The translations under genes and the position numbers were made by a program. A stretch of 35,240 nucleotides of DNA from Treponema sp. (lineage in GTDB: Bacteria; Spirochaetota; Spirochaetia; Treponematales; Breznakiellaceae): NCBI GenBank assembly GCA_031268385.1, contig JAIRXH010000129.1, positions 1 to 35,240 on the forward strand, read 5' to 3'. Of the stretch, positions 7,318-15,486 are shown in pieces (within the stretch, counting starts at the first letter, position 1; each line of letters opens with the position of its first letter). Below the pieces are notes generated by a model. That model was not told where the DNA came from, did not search any database, and saw nothing but the letters and a program-made list of their open reading frames with translations.

Positions 7318-8345
7318 GGCAGTCCTTCCTTCCGTCCGAAGAATCCGCGAAATACCGCGCTCGTCACAAGAAAAAAGATCACGGATTCCGCAGCCAAAAC
7401 GATTTCAATGGTAAAATCGGAAAACTGCATGGCAATACGGGCGCCCTGCCCTATCCAGGCAAAAAAAACCGCCGCGGGAACGACCGCCGCGGGATTATTC
7501 CCGGCAATAAGGGCCACAGCCAGACCGTTCCAGCCGGCGCCGGAAGAAAATTCCTTCACCGTTCCGTAATGGACGCCAAAAATTTCCAGCCCGCCGGCCA
7601 ATCCGTAAAAAGCGCCGCTGATGAACATCGCAAGGGTGGTAATCAGCTTTGTATTAATTCCCCCGTAACGGGCGAACATTTCACTGCTTCCCGAAATACG
7701 TATTGCATAACCCGTTCCGGTATGAAAAAGAAAAATCCGCGTCAGCACGGTCAGGACAAGAGCGGCAAAAATGGCCGCGCTTAAATTTGATGGGGGAAGG
7801 ATGCGGGGCAGCCTGAAAACTTCGGGAATTTTTTCCGTTGACTGAATACTGGTCAGGGGATCCTTAAAAGGCCCCGACACCAGATAATTGACGATGAGGA
7901 TCATCACATTGGAAAAAAGAAACGAGGTGATAAGCTCATTTGTATCCCACCGGGCCCGGAAAAAGCCGGAAAGCCCCGCGGCGGCCCCCGAAAGAAGGGC
8001 CCCCGCCGCAAGGGCAAGGACGGCCCCCGCCGTTCCCAGGCATGAGAGGGACAGAGCTGCAATAGTCGCGGTAAAAGCGCCGGCGTAGATCTGTCCCTCC
8101 CCGCCGAGGTTGAGCCTTCCCGCCCTCATGGAGACGGTAAGGCCAAGCCCCCCCAGAATGAGCGGTACGGCGCTGTTAAGCATGTTTCCAAAATAATAAC
8201 GGCTTTTCAGGGGACCGAGAAAAAAGTACCCCAAAGCCCGTGCGGGTTCCCGGCTCAGAAAGCAGACAAGAACGACACACGAGAGAAGGGAAATGGACAT
8301 GACAAGAACAGCGGCGGAAAAGGAAGGGGGTATCTTTTTTTTCAC
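7305..8345 (-). CDS. ABC transporter permease, BMP/nucleoside type (first subunit)
   Basis: A 346-aa inner-membrane protein, the longer partner in BMP-type importers (YufP-like). It has an N-terminal helix (VLVMSISLLSCVVLVCFLS), the family segment GLGLTVSMRAGRLNLGGEGQIYAG, and a helix-rich C terminus. The start overlaps the ATPase stop by 4 bases, and the end overlaps the second permease by 13. It would pair with that permease as the heterodimeric channel. One AGGGACAGAGCT motif (8047-8058) lies in it, read as AALSLS in a hydrophobic helix. Confidence 0.88.
   Translation of the reverse strand: MKKKIPPSFSAAVLVMSISLLSCVVLVCFLSREPARALGYFFLGPLKSRYYFGNMLNSAVPLILGGLGLTVSMRAGRLNLGGEGQIYAGAFTATIAALSLSCLGTAGAVLALAAGALLSGAAAGLSGFFRARWDTNELITSFLFSNVMILIVNYLVSGPFKDPLTSIQSTEKIPEVFRLPRILPPSNLSAAIFAALVLTVLTRIFLFHTGTGYAIRISGSSEMFARYGGINTKLITTLAMFISGAFYGLAGGLEIFGVHYGTVKEFSSGAGWNGLAVALIAGNNPAAVVPAAVFFAWIGQGARIAMQFSDFTIEIVLAAESVIFFLVTSAVFRGFFGRKEGLPWRK
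8047..8058 (+). repeat. AGGGACAGAGCT motif copy inside the permease gene
   Basis: On the coding (minus) strand it encodes AALSLS. A shorter, weaker match (ATCTGTCCCT) lies at 8089-8098. Confidence 0.5.
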
Positions 8346-9886
8346 GATCCGCCCTCCGTTTTCATGCCCAGCATACAGGCGCCTATCTTTTCACGCATGT
8401 CCGGTTCGCCGCCGTTCCGCATCTCCGCGGCGGCCATCCCCCGGTACATGACAATGATACGGTCCGCGTTGGCGATGATCTCATCAAGATTGGTGGAAAT
8501 AAGGATCACTGCGGCGCCTCTGTCCCTGAGCCCGGCAATTTCACCGTACACCCTGGCGCCGGCGGCTATATCGAGCCCCCAGGCGGGTTCAGAAAAAACG
8601 ATGTAGTCCCTGAACTGATCGATTTCACGGGCAAGAATCACCTTTTGAATGTTTCCGCCCGAAAGCGAGCCAAGAATATCGTCCGGCTCCCCGTCAATTT
8701 CGTAACGTTCCATGAGGCCGAGGGAAAAACGGTCCGTGTCCTTCCGGCTGATTATCCACCGTCCTGAAAATTCCGCGCGCCTGTTTATGATCAGGTTTTC
8801 CGTTATTGTCGCCTCCACAGCGCTCCCCACCCGGAGCCGGTCCGCAGGAACAAAGGAAAGCCCCTGATTGCGGAGCCGCCGTATGTTGAGACGGGAAATA
8901 TCCTTTCCCTGATGCAGTATCTTTCCCGAAGCGGGATGAAGAAAACCGCCGAGCACCGCTTCCAGCACTCCCAGCCCGTTTCCACTTACCCCGGCAAAGC
9001 CAAGTATCTCCCCGGCGGATACGGAAAAAGATAGATCTTTAAGCAGGGGCTGCTTCTGGCCGCGGCGGATCACCGTTACATGCTCAAAAACGATGACAGG
9101 TTTCCCCGCCTGAACACGGGAGACATGGGCGGCGTGGACGGGGTCAACACCGCCGCCCACCATCATGAGGGAAATCTCCTTTTCGCTTACCGAGGCGGTC
9201 TCATGGACACCCTGAAGGCGGCCCTTCCGCAGAACGGCCACCCGGTCTGATATCCGCTTTATCTCGCCGGGCTTGTGGGTAATGAGGATCACCGACTTTC
9301 CCGACGCCTTAAGCACGGCAAGGGTCTCAAACAGGGAAAAGATCTCCTGTTCCGTAAGCACTGCGGTAGGTTCATCAAGAATAATGATATCCGCGTTCCG
9401 GTAAAGCATCCTGCAAATTTCAACCTGCTGCATCTGCCCGATAGTAAGGGAGGAAACAGGATCCCCGGGCGCGATGGAAAAACGATGGGCGTCTATAACC
9501 GCGGCGGCAAGCGCATTGGCCTTCGCGGTATTGAAGAAGAACCCCCGGCGCGGCTCCCGTCCCATGACCACATTTTCGGCAACGGTAAATTCGGGGAATA
9601 ACATGAAATGCTGATGCACCATACCTATCCCCAGACGATCGGCATCCAGAGGGCCGCGCATCCTGACGGGCTTTCCATTGATCAGCATGTCCCCTTCCGA
9701 GGGCTGTTCAAGACCAGAAAGTATCTTCATCAGGGTTGATTTTCCCGCGCCGTTTTCACCGGCCAGACAGAGGATTTCTCCCCGGCGAAGATCCAGCGAA
9801 ACACCGCTGTTTGCCGGACGGCGGCCGCCGGGGTAGATCTTGCCAATCCCCTTCATTTCAACCGCCGGCGTCAATCCGGCGTTCAC
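8342..9886 (-). CDS. ABC transporter ATP-binding protein, two-domain (BMP/nucleoside importer)
   Basis: A 514-aa protein with two fused nucleotide-binding domains, as in YufO, RfuB and sugar importers of the Rbs type. Domain 1 has Walker A GENGAGKST (43-51), a variant signature SLTIGQMQQ (146-154) and Walker B IIILDEP (167-173), so it should bind ATP. Domain 2 keeps the signature LSGGNIQK (408-415), but its Walker A is degenerate (GVSGNGLG, no GKS/T) and its Walker B reads FSEP instead of LDEP. That asymmetry is usual in this family and leaves one fully competent ATP site. Four-base overlaps with the lipoprotein gene upstream and the permease downstream show tight coupling. Confidence 0.93.
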   Translation of the reverse strand: MNAGLTPAVEMKGIGKIYPGGRRPANSGVSLDLRRGEILCLAGENGAGKSTLMKILSGLEQPSEGDMLINGKPVRMRGPLDADRLGIGMVHQHFMLFPEFTVAENVVMGREPRRGFFFNTAKANALAAAVIDAHRFSIAPGDPVSSLTIGQMQQVEICRMLYRNADIIILDEPTAVLTEQEIFSLFETLAVLKASGKSVILITHKPGEIKRISDRVAVLRKGRLQGVHETASVSEKEISLMMVGGGVDPVHAAHVSRVQAGKPVIVFEHVTVIRRGQKQPLLKDLSFSVSAGEILGFAGVSGNGLGVLEAVLGGFLHPASGKILHQGKDISRLNIRRLRNQGLSFVPADRLRVGSAVEATITENLIINRRAEFSGRWIISRKDTDRFSLGLMERYEIDGEPDDILGSLSGGNIQKVILAREIDQFRDYIVFSEPAWGLDIAAGARVYGEIAGLRDRGAAVILISTNLDEIIANADRIIVMYRGMAAAEMRNGGEPDMREKIGACMLGMKTEGGS

Positions 9887-10938
9887 AACGGCGGAACGGT
9901 GTACGGTATGCGGCCCGCCCGTATGTCGTCCATGAAGGCGTCGAATTTTTCCCGTATTTCGGGAGAAACATGTTCCACATAACCGGGATCGTCACTTATG
10001 AAATCGAGGTAGCCTTCCCTGACCCCCACAATCCGTGAACTTCCGTACTGTATCTTTCCCTCAAGCGCGCCGGCAAGAATCTCCATGGTCAGCTTCTTCT
10101 GCTCCATGACGCCGCAGCCCACAATCACACCGGGAGCTCCGCCGTATTCGTTGGTATTGTGAAAAACCACATAGGCGCCCATCCGTTCCGCCGTCCTGAC
10201 AAGCCCCTGGGACGCGCCGCCGGCTATTACGGCGAATACGTCCGATCCGGCGTCAATCATGCTTGACGCCAAATCAGATGCCTTGTTGGCGTCATACCAG
10301 TTGCCCACCACGCGAAAATCCATCGTTATGCCGGGATCGGCCCGTCTTGCCCCGTCAAGAAAGCCGGGCACAATATGATTGTCAAGCAGGGGATATTCCT
10401 GCGCGGCGATAAAGCCGACGCGTTTTGCCCCGTTGGCATGTTCCATGCCGCTCGTTGTGATGAGCCCGGCGAGATAACCGAGAAAAAGGGACTGCTCATA
10501 TTGATTGTACAGGTAGGTGCAGATCCGGGAATTTCCGCTGTACATCGCGTCGGTAATGACAAATTTCTGATCGGGAAATTTTTCCCCCACGCTGGCGCAG
10601 ATTTCAGGCAGGGAAGGATTTGATCCAAGGACAAGATCGTATTCGCCGCTTGCCACGAGGGAAGTAAGCTGTTCCTCCCATTCCGCCTGGTTAAATCCCG
10701 CCTCGTACACCTTTACCCGTACAGCGGGATGACCGGCGGCGAATTCTTCCGCGCCGGCGGCGAGCATTTCATAGGAAGGGCTCCCCGCCGTTACTCCGGT
10801 AATATATACCAGCACCGAAAGGCGCGCTTCCCCATCCGGAATTTCCGCCGGAGCCGGAGCACGGTCCTGGCGCGGACAGGCCCCAAAGAACGCGGCGGAG
10901 AAAAGAACAGACATCAAGAACAATCTTTGTGCTTTCAT
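9883..10938 (-). CDS. BMP-family substrate-binding lipoprotein (PnrA/TmpC-like)
   Basis: A 351-aa exported lipoprotein. Residues 1-20 form a signal peptide and the lipobox reads FFGAC with Cys21, a loose form common in spirochaetes. The body matches the basic membrane protein family: YDLVLGSNPSL, FPDQKFVITDA, QSLFLGYLAGLIT, KRVGFIAAQEYPLLDNHIVPGFLDGAR and the C-terminal YGSSRIVGVREGYLDF. Family members bind purine nucleosides (PnrA) or riboflavin (RfuA), so the ligand here is not settled. The ATG follows AAAAGGA. A TATAGA at 10964-10959 might be a -10, but no good -35 is visible. The gene heads the importer unit, 100 bases after the FGGY kinase stop on the same strand. Confidence 0.9.
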   Translation of the reverse strand: MKAQRLFLMSVLFSAAFFGACPRQDRAPAPAEIPDGEARLSVLVYITGVTAGSPSYEMLAAGAEEFAAGHPAVRVKVYEAGFNQAEWEEQLTSLVASGEYDLVLGSNPSLPEICASVGEKFPDQKFVITDAMYSGNSRICTYLYNQYEQSLFLGYLAGLITTSGMEHANGAKRVGFIAAQEYPLLDNHIVPGFLDGARRADPGITMDFRVVGNWYDANKASDLASSMIDAGSDVFAVIAGGASQGLVRTAERMGAYVVFHNTNEYGGAPGVIVGCGVMEQKKLTMEILAGALEGKIQYGSSRIVGVREGYLDFISDDPGYVEHVSPEIREKFDAFMDDIRAGRIPYTVPPL

Positions 10939-11038
10939 TTTTTCCTTTTCACCGCCATTCTATACTCTGAACGTTTTTTTTGGAAGTGATGAACAAAAAC
11001 CGCCGGTAAAGGCAGGAAAGAGAACCCGTTTTCCGCTG

Positions 11039-12478
11039 TCACGCCCTGAACTCTTCCCTGAGTGAACGGTAAAGAGAGCGGTAACGGTCAAATTTTTTTT
11101 CATAACAACGCGCTTTTTTTTCATCGGGATGAAAAACCGCCCCGGACTTTACAAGGACGGAGGCAGCCTCACCATGACCGCCGTACTCTCCCAGCGCCGC
11201 CAAGGCTATGGCGGCAAGCCCGGCAAGTTCCGCGTTTCCCTCAACGGGGATAACGTCCCTTTCCGTGATGTCGGCCTTTATCCGGTTAAGAACGGCACTC
11301 CGGGAAGTTCCGCCGGTAACACGAAGGGCGCCCACCCCGGCCCCCGCCTCTTCCATAACGGAAAGCACATCACGGACGGCGAAACAGATCCCTTCCACCG
11401 CGGCGCGGGCAAGATCCGATCTTGTTGTGGAACCGTTCATGCCGAAAAACACGCCGCGGGCTTCCGGGTCCCAAAGCGGCGCCCGCTCCCCCTCAAGATA
11501 GGGAAGAAAGATCACCCCGTCCGCACCCGCTTCCGCAGCCGCCGCGGCCGCGTAAAAATCGTCATAATCCCCAAAGCCCAAAAGCGTCCGGGCCCAATCA
11601 ATTGCCTTGCCTGTTGTTGAAATAATTCCCGAAAGATTCCAGTACGGCTTCACCGGATGACCGTAGGACATAAGCCGCCTGTCCGTTATCCGCTTTTCCG
11701 TACAGAGGTTGAGCCCTTCGGAAGTCCCCGATCTGTCGCATACCATACCCGGCCTTACGGCGCCGGAACCCAGAATGGCGGCGAAGAAATCGGGCCCCCC
11801 GGCAATCACCGGAACCGCCTCACGGAAACCGAAGCGGTCTGCCACAGAAGGAAGCAGCGTACCTATGGTTTCACCGGGGGAAACAAACGGAGGAAACAGG
11901 GGGGAATCAAGACCGAGCTTCTTCAGCGTTTCCGCCGTCCAGTACCACCTTTCAAAACCTTCGGAGGGAAAAACCGTGCGGGCTTCCCCGGTAAGAACCC
12001 ATGCGAGAAATTCGGGACAGTAAAAAAAGAAGCCCGTTTTTTCATAGAGTTCCGGTTCGCGGTTTTTTATATACAGCGCCTTTGGAAGAAAAAAGCCGCC
12101 GTCCACAAATGCGCCCGCCGCCTCCGATACCGCCCTGGCTTCCTCTACCGCGCGGCGGTCAAGCCAGAGCCGCGCGGGCCCCAAGGCGGCCCCGTCCGCG
12201 CGGTCAAAGGCCCCGTCCGCGTTTTTTCCGGCCGGTACCAGGGTCGGACCGTTGCCGGAGAGGGACAGAGCTTTTATTTTGGCAAGAGGACCGGCCAGGG
12301 AATCAAGCCTGAGGCAGCACGATTCAAAGGCGGCAAGCCACCGGCGCGGATCGGTCTCATGCCTTCCGCCGGTTACTCTTACCGCGAGCGGTTCGGAAAC
12401 AAAGGCGCGGCATTCACCGTCAAAACCAAAGAGCGCCGCCTTGAAATTTGAAGTTCCAATATCAATGGCAAGTATCAC
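11039..12478 (-). CDS. FGGY-family carbohydrate kinase (xylulokinase-like)
   Basis: A 479-aa cytosolic kinase with the FGGY N-terminal phosphate loop IDIGTSNFKAALF (residues 5-17), the centre motif GGPDFFAAILGSGA with Asp230 as probable catalytic base, and the C-terminal ATP-site segment LRVTGGTSRSAVLNRIKAD. It would phosphorylate a sugar or polyol using ATP. The substrate cannot be read from sequence (xylulose, ribulose, erythritol and LsrK-type substrates are all in the family). The start is a GTG with a weak ribosome site. It lies between the aldolase/dehydrogenase genes and the BMP importer, suggesting it activates the imported compound. One AGGGACAGAGCTT motif (12262-12274) encodes KALSLS. 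Confidence 0.88.
   Translation of the reverse strand: MILAIDIGTSNFKAALFGFDGECRAFVSEPLAVRVTGGRHETDPRRWLAAFESCCLRLDSLAGPLAKIKALSLSGNGPTLVPAGKNADGAFDRADGAALGPARLWLDRRAVEEARAVSEAAGAFVDGGFFLPKALYIKNREPELYEKTGFFFYCPEFLAWVLTGEARTVFPSEGFERWYWTAETLKKLGLDSPLFPPFVSPGETIGTLLPSVADRFGFREAVPVIAGGPDFFAAILGSGAVRPGMVCDRSGTSEGLNLCTEKRITDRRLMSYGHPVKPYWNLSGIISTTGKAIDWARTLLGFGDYDDFYAAAAAAEAGADGVIFLPYLEGERAPLWDPEARGVFFGMNGSTTRSDLARAAVEGICFAVRDVLSVMEEAGAGVGALRVTGGTSRSAVLNRIKADITERDVIPVEGNAELAGLAAIALAALGEYGGHGEAASVLVKSGAVFHPDEKKARCYEKKFDRYRSLYRSLREEFRA
12262..12274 (+). repeat. AGGGACAGAGCTTTT motif copy inside the FGGY kinase gene
   Basis: On the coding strand it reads KALSLS (residues 69-74). It is the most distant exact copy, 4 kb from its nearest neighbour. 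Confidence 0.5.
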
Positions 12479-12630
12479 ATACCCATTTTAACGCGGAGGA
12501 AGCCTCCTGTACACGGTTCAGAAAGGCCCGCGGCTTTTATGCGTCCTCCGGCCCGTCACCATCGGGGACGGTGGCGGCCTGCGACAAAACGGTTTCCCGC
12601 CTGTTTTTTTCCGCCTATGCAAGCGCTGAT

Positions 12631-13677
12631 TTATTCGGACGCGAACGAACCGGCGCCGCCTTGATGTGATTTCTGTTTTTGCGAAAGTTCGTACGCGACA
12701 TCCACGATCATGTCTTCCTGGCCGCCGACCATACGCCGTTTCCCCAGCTCCACAAGGATGTCCCGGGGTGGAATACCGAACCGCTGTGAAGCCCGCCTGG
12801 TATGCAGGAGAAAACTCGAATACACTCCCGCGTAACCGAGCATGAGAGAATCGCTGCGTATGATCTGGGGCCGCTGCATCAGAGGCTCAACCACATCTTC
12901 GGCAAGATCCATGAGGGCGTAACAGTCCACGCCGGTATCGTACCCAAGCCGCTGAAGCACGGCGCAAAAAACTTCTATCTGCGTGTTTCCCGCTCCGGCG
13001 CCCAGCCCCCGGCAGGTGGCGTCTATGTAGGAAGCCCCTTCCTCTACCGCCGCCAGGGAATTGGCCACAGCCAACCCCAGGTTGTTATGCGCGTGGAAAC
13101 CTACCGGAACCTTCGATCCGGCCCTGAGTGCGCCGACACGGATGCGCACATCGTCCGGCGTCATGTAACCGGCCGAATCGGCAAGGTTGATATAATCCAC
13201 CCCGGCATCCTCGAAAATGCGCGCCTGTTCCACAATCTTTTCGGGAGAAGCCATGTGGGTCATCATCAGGAAGCCGACAGTAAACATGCCGTTCTGTTTT
13301 GCCCATTCAATGTGCTGTACGGCGATGTCCGCCTCGGTTGCATGGGTTGCCACACGCACCGCGTTGGCCCCCCTTGAGCGGGCCTCTTCAAGATCCTCAA
13401 TGGTCCCTATGCCGGGAAGGAGGAGCACGCCGAGCTTCGCCTTTCCGACAACCTTCCCGGCCCCGGCAAGCAGCTCCAGTTCAGGCACTTTGGAAAAACC
13501 GTAGTTGATGGAAGAACCGGCAATACCGTCGCCGTGGCTCAGTTCAATAAGTTCCACCCCCGCCCTGTCAAGGCCGCCCGCCACCACAGACGCCTGTTCA
13601 ACCGTAAAACTGTGGCTTACCGCGTGGCTCCCGTCCCGAAGGGTCGTATCTACAATGTATATCCTGCCTGTTCCCAT
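12631..13677 (-). CDS. 4-hydroxy-2-oxovalerate aldolase (DmpG/MhpE type)
   Basis: A 348-aa metal-dependent aldolase that splits 4-hydroxy-2-oxopentanoate into pyruvate and acetaldehyde. The DmpG/HMGL-like signature DTTLRDGSHAVSH (10-22) supplies the catalytic Arg14 and Asp15 and the His18 region. The metal-binding FHAHNNLG lies at 194-201, and the C-terminal DmpG communication domain (DTGVDCYALMDLAEDVVEPL and on) is present. I chose ATG 13677, just after the dehydrogenase stop; the frame is open further upstream only with a TTG start. The family forms a complex with the acetylating dehydrogenase encoded immediately upstream, channelling acetaldehyde. The stop codon lies in CTGATTTATTCG, a 12-mer also found in the palindrome at 15451-15480. 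Confidence 0.93.
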   Translation of the reverse strand: MGTGRIYIVDTTLRDGSHAVSHSFTVEQASVVAGGLDRAGVELIELSHGDGIAGSSINYGFSKVPELELLAGAGKVVGKAKLGVLLLPGIGTIEDLEEARSRGANAVRVATHATEADIAVQHIEWAKQNGMFTVGFLMMTHMASPEKIVEQARIFEDAGVDYINLADSAGYMTPDDVRIRVGALRAGSKVPVGFHAHNNLGLAVANSLAAVEEGASYIDATCRGLGAGAGNTQIEVFCAVLQRLGYDTGVDCYALMDLAEDVVEPLMQRPQIIRSDSLMLGYAGVYSSFLLHTRRASQRFGIPPRDILVELGKRRMVGGQEDMIVDVAYELSQKQKSHQGGAGSFASE

Positions 13678-13678
13678 C

Positions 13679-14542
13679 CTATCTTTCCCCCATTCCGGCG
13701 GCAAGCTTTTCCGCCACCGCCACCGCGGCCTGGTTGATAATGTCCAGGTTTCCCGAATATGAAGGGAGAAAATCCCCGGCCCCTTCCACTTCGATGATCA
13801 CCGTCACCCTGTTGCCGTCCATGACGGGAGGAACCCGCAGGCGGTAACCCGGCACGTAGGACTGCACTTCACGGACAATGCTGTTCACCGATTCAACAAT
13901 TCTGTTTTCGGCGGGCTCCTTTACCAGTGCATAGATCGTATTGGTCATCATAAGGGGAGGCTCGGCCGGATTCAGTACGATGATCGCCTTGCTCTTTTTC
14001 GCGCCGCCCACCACGCAAAGGGCCTTCGCGGTAGTCTCGGTAAATTCGTCGATATTGGCCCGCGTACCGGGACCGGCGCTTCTGGAAGAAATACAGGAAA
14101 CAATCTCCACATATTCGGCGCCGGCCGCGCGGTTAATGGCGTGGGCTATGGGCACCGTCGCCTGGCCGCCGCAGGTAACCATGTTGAAATTGGTTTCGTT
14201 CGCCAGCCTGTCCAGATTGACGCAGGGCACCACATAGGGGCCCACAGCCGCGGGGGTCATGTCTATGGTTATCTTTCCGGCCGCCTTGAGTATGGGGGCA
14301 TTATGAAGATGCGCCCTGGCGCTTGTAGCGTCAAAGACAATTTTTACATCCGGATCGGAGGCAACCGCGTCCACCCCCTTTGTGGAAGTTTTGAAACCAA
14401 ACCCTTCGGCCCGCCTGATCCCTTCCGATTCAACAATTCCCGCCATGATGTGCATCCGCAAATTCCGGCTCTTCATGACCTTGTACATAAGATCGCTTCC
14501 GATGTTGCCGGGACCTATGATGCCGACTTTCACTTTCTCCAT
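13679..14542 (-). CDS. Acetaldehyde dehydrogenase (acetylating), DmpF/MhpF type
   Basis: A 287-aa NAD-dependent enzyme converting acetaldehyde plus CoA to acetyl-CoA. It shows the N-terminal Rossmann loop [13 protein letters not shown] (6-18), the catalytic Cys124 in [12 protein letters not shown], and the [19 protein letters not shown] segment typical of DmpF. Length is slightly below the 310 aa of the Pseudomonas enzyme but no core block is missing. One base separates its stop from the aldolase ATG, so the two are coupled. No hydratase (DmpE) or ring-cleavage dioxygenase is visible nearby, so the source of the 4-hydroxy-2-oxo acid is unclear. Confidence 0.93.
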   Translation of the reverse strand: MEKVKVGIIGPGNIGSDLMYKVMKSRNLRMHIMAGIVESEGIRRAEGFGFKTSTKGVDAVASDPDVKIVFDATSARAHLHNAPILKAAGKITIDMTPAAVGPYVVPCVNLDRLANETNFNMVTCGGQATVPIAHAINRAAGAEYVEIVSCISSRSAGPGTRANIDEFTETTAKALCVVGGAKKSKAIIVLNPAEPPLMMTNTIYALVKEPAENRIVESVNSIVREVQSYVPGYRLRVPPVMDGNRVTVIIEVEGAGDFLPSYSGNLDIINQAAVAVAEKLAAGMGER

Positions 14543-14672
14543 AAACAGCCGTTACCGTCCCCATTGTAATAAGTGACTTCAAAACCGCCGGTCCTGATGT
14601 TGTCGACAATACCGAACCGCGTTCTGTCATATCAAACTTTAAAAAACAAGAGACAACTTTTACATGCGAGGC

Positions 14673-14698
14673 GGTTACAAAATAACCAATTTTGGAAC
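14673..14698. repeat. 26-base dispersed repeat, copy 2
   Basis: It starts GGTTACAAAATAACC and matches 2328-2353 except at two positions. Here it is followed by CAGCTC, the mirror of the GAGCTGGTT that precedes copy 1, so the full element may be palindromic. Confidence 0.6.
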
Positions 14699-14758
14699 CA
14701 GCTCATGTATCCGGAATAATCGTCATTGTGCGCCTGAATTGCGACATTGTCAACAGGA

Positions 14759-14801
14759 CAAAAAAAATCCCCAGGGACTATCGGGATGAAAGCCCTGGGA
14801 A
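14759..14801 (-). terminator. Terminator downstream of the VOC-protein gene
   Basis: On the minus strand a CCCAGGG / CCCTGGG stem (14799-14793 with 14776-14770) is followed by GATTTTTTT. A second hairpin (AGCCGTC-TGCG-GACGGCT, 14815-14832) lies between it and the stop at 14840. Confidence 0.6.
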
Positions 14802-14839
14802 CATACAAACCGGGAGCCGTCTGCGGACGGCTTGCCCGC

Positions 14840-15349
14840 CTACAGATCCTGCTTGTGAAAGTTGGGATCACTCAGCAATTTGGCTTTTTTTGAGGTATTG
14901 TCATCGTTGGTTTTGATGTTAACCTCAATGCCAAGCTGCGGAACACTGTCCGTAAAGGAATATGTTCCGTCCGGCCAATAGCCAATGTGGTAGGGCTTCG
15001 GAGCGCCGAGAGCCTGAAGCGCTCCCTGCGCTTCTTTTCTGTCCGGCACAATGAAGCTGATATGCTGAAGCCCTTCGCCGTCACGATCAAGTTTGTCTTT
15101 CCACGGGCCCGGCTTCTCTCCGGGCTGCACAAATTCAAGTATGCAGTTTTCAAGCTGAAATGTCGCAAGTTTGCAATCGGAATAATCTCCCAATTCTCCG
15201 TTGGTAAACGAAGGCATCTGCGAGGACGGCGGCAGATTGAAAGGCTTGTTGGCCTTGATGCCCAGCACCTGTTCCCAATTCCTGATTGCCTTGTCAAGAT
15301 CCTTTACAAGAATCGCGACATGACAGAGTTTTGTTGTACCAATAGACAT
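14840..15349 (-). CDS. VOC superfamily protein (glyoxalase/methylmalonyl-CoA epimerase-like)
   Basis: A 169-aa protein with the paired beta-alpha-beta-beta-beta modules of the vicinal oxygen chelate fold. Module 1 begins KLCHVAILVKDLDKAIRNWEQVLG with His as first metal ligand. Module 2 begins GLQHISFIVPD. ENCILEFVQPGE and LGIEVNI supply likely Glu ligands. The start at ATG 15349 has AAGGAGG five bases ahead; an open frame continues upstream without support. VOC proteins include glyoxalases, epimerases and dioxygenases, so the reaction is open. Its place ahead of the acetaldehyde dehydrogenase and aldolase genes suggests a role in the same pathway. Confidence 0.82.
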   Translation of the reverse strand: MSIGTTKLCHVAILVKDLDKAIRNWEQVLGIKANKPFNLPPSSQMPSFTNGELGDYSDCKLATFQLENCILEFVQPGEKPGPWKDKLDRDGEGLQHISFIVPDRKEAQGALQALGAPKPYHIGYWPDGTYSFTDSVPQLGIEVNIKTNDDNTSKKAKLLSDPNFHKQDL

Positions 15350-15450
15350 GATCCCTCCTTTCGGCTTTGCCGCCCGGCGCACCGGATAACCGGCATGCGC
15401 GCCCAGGCGGCGTAAAAATCCACGAACGCAATCAACTGTAATTTCGCGGC

Positions 15451-15480
15451 ACTGATTTATTCGCATTCGAATAAATCAGT
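15451..15480. repeat. Perfect palindrome ACTGATTTATTCG-CATT-CGAATAAATCAGT
   Basis: 13-bp perfect arms with a 4-base loop lie seven bases past the end of the second VOC gene (stop at 15487). There is no U-run, so it is not a standard terminator. The arm core CTGATTTATTCG also covers the stop codon of the aldolase gene (12626-12637). Confidence 0.65.
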
Positions 15481-15486
15481 ACTTCC

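Noticed and set aside
11657-12451. Plus-strand frame of 264 codons
   Set aside because: Antisense to the FGGY kinase; Arg/Gly/Pro-rich as shadow frames usually are.
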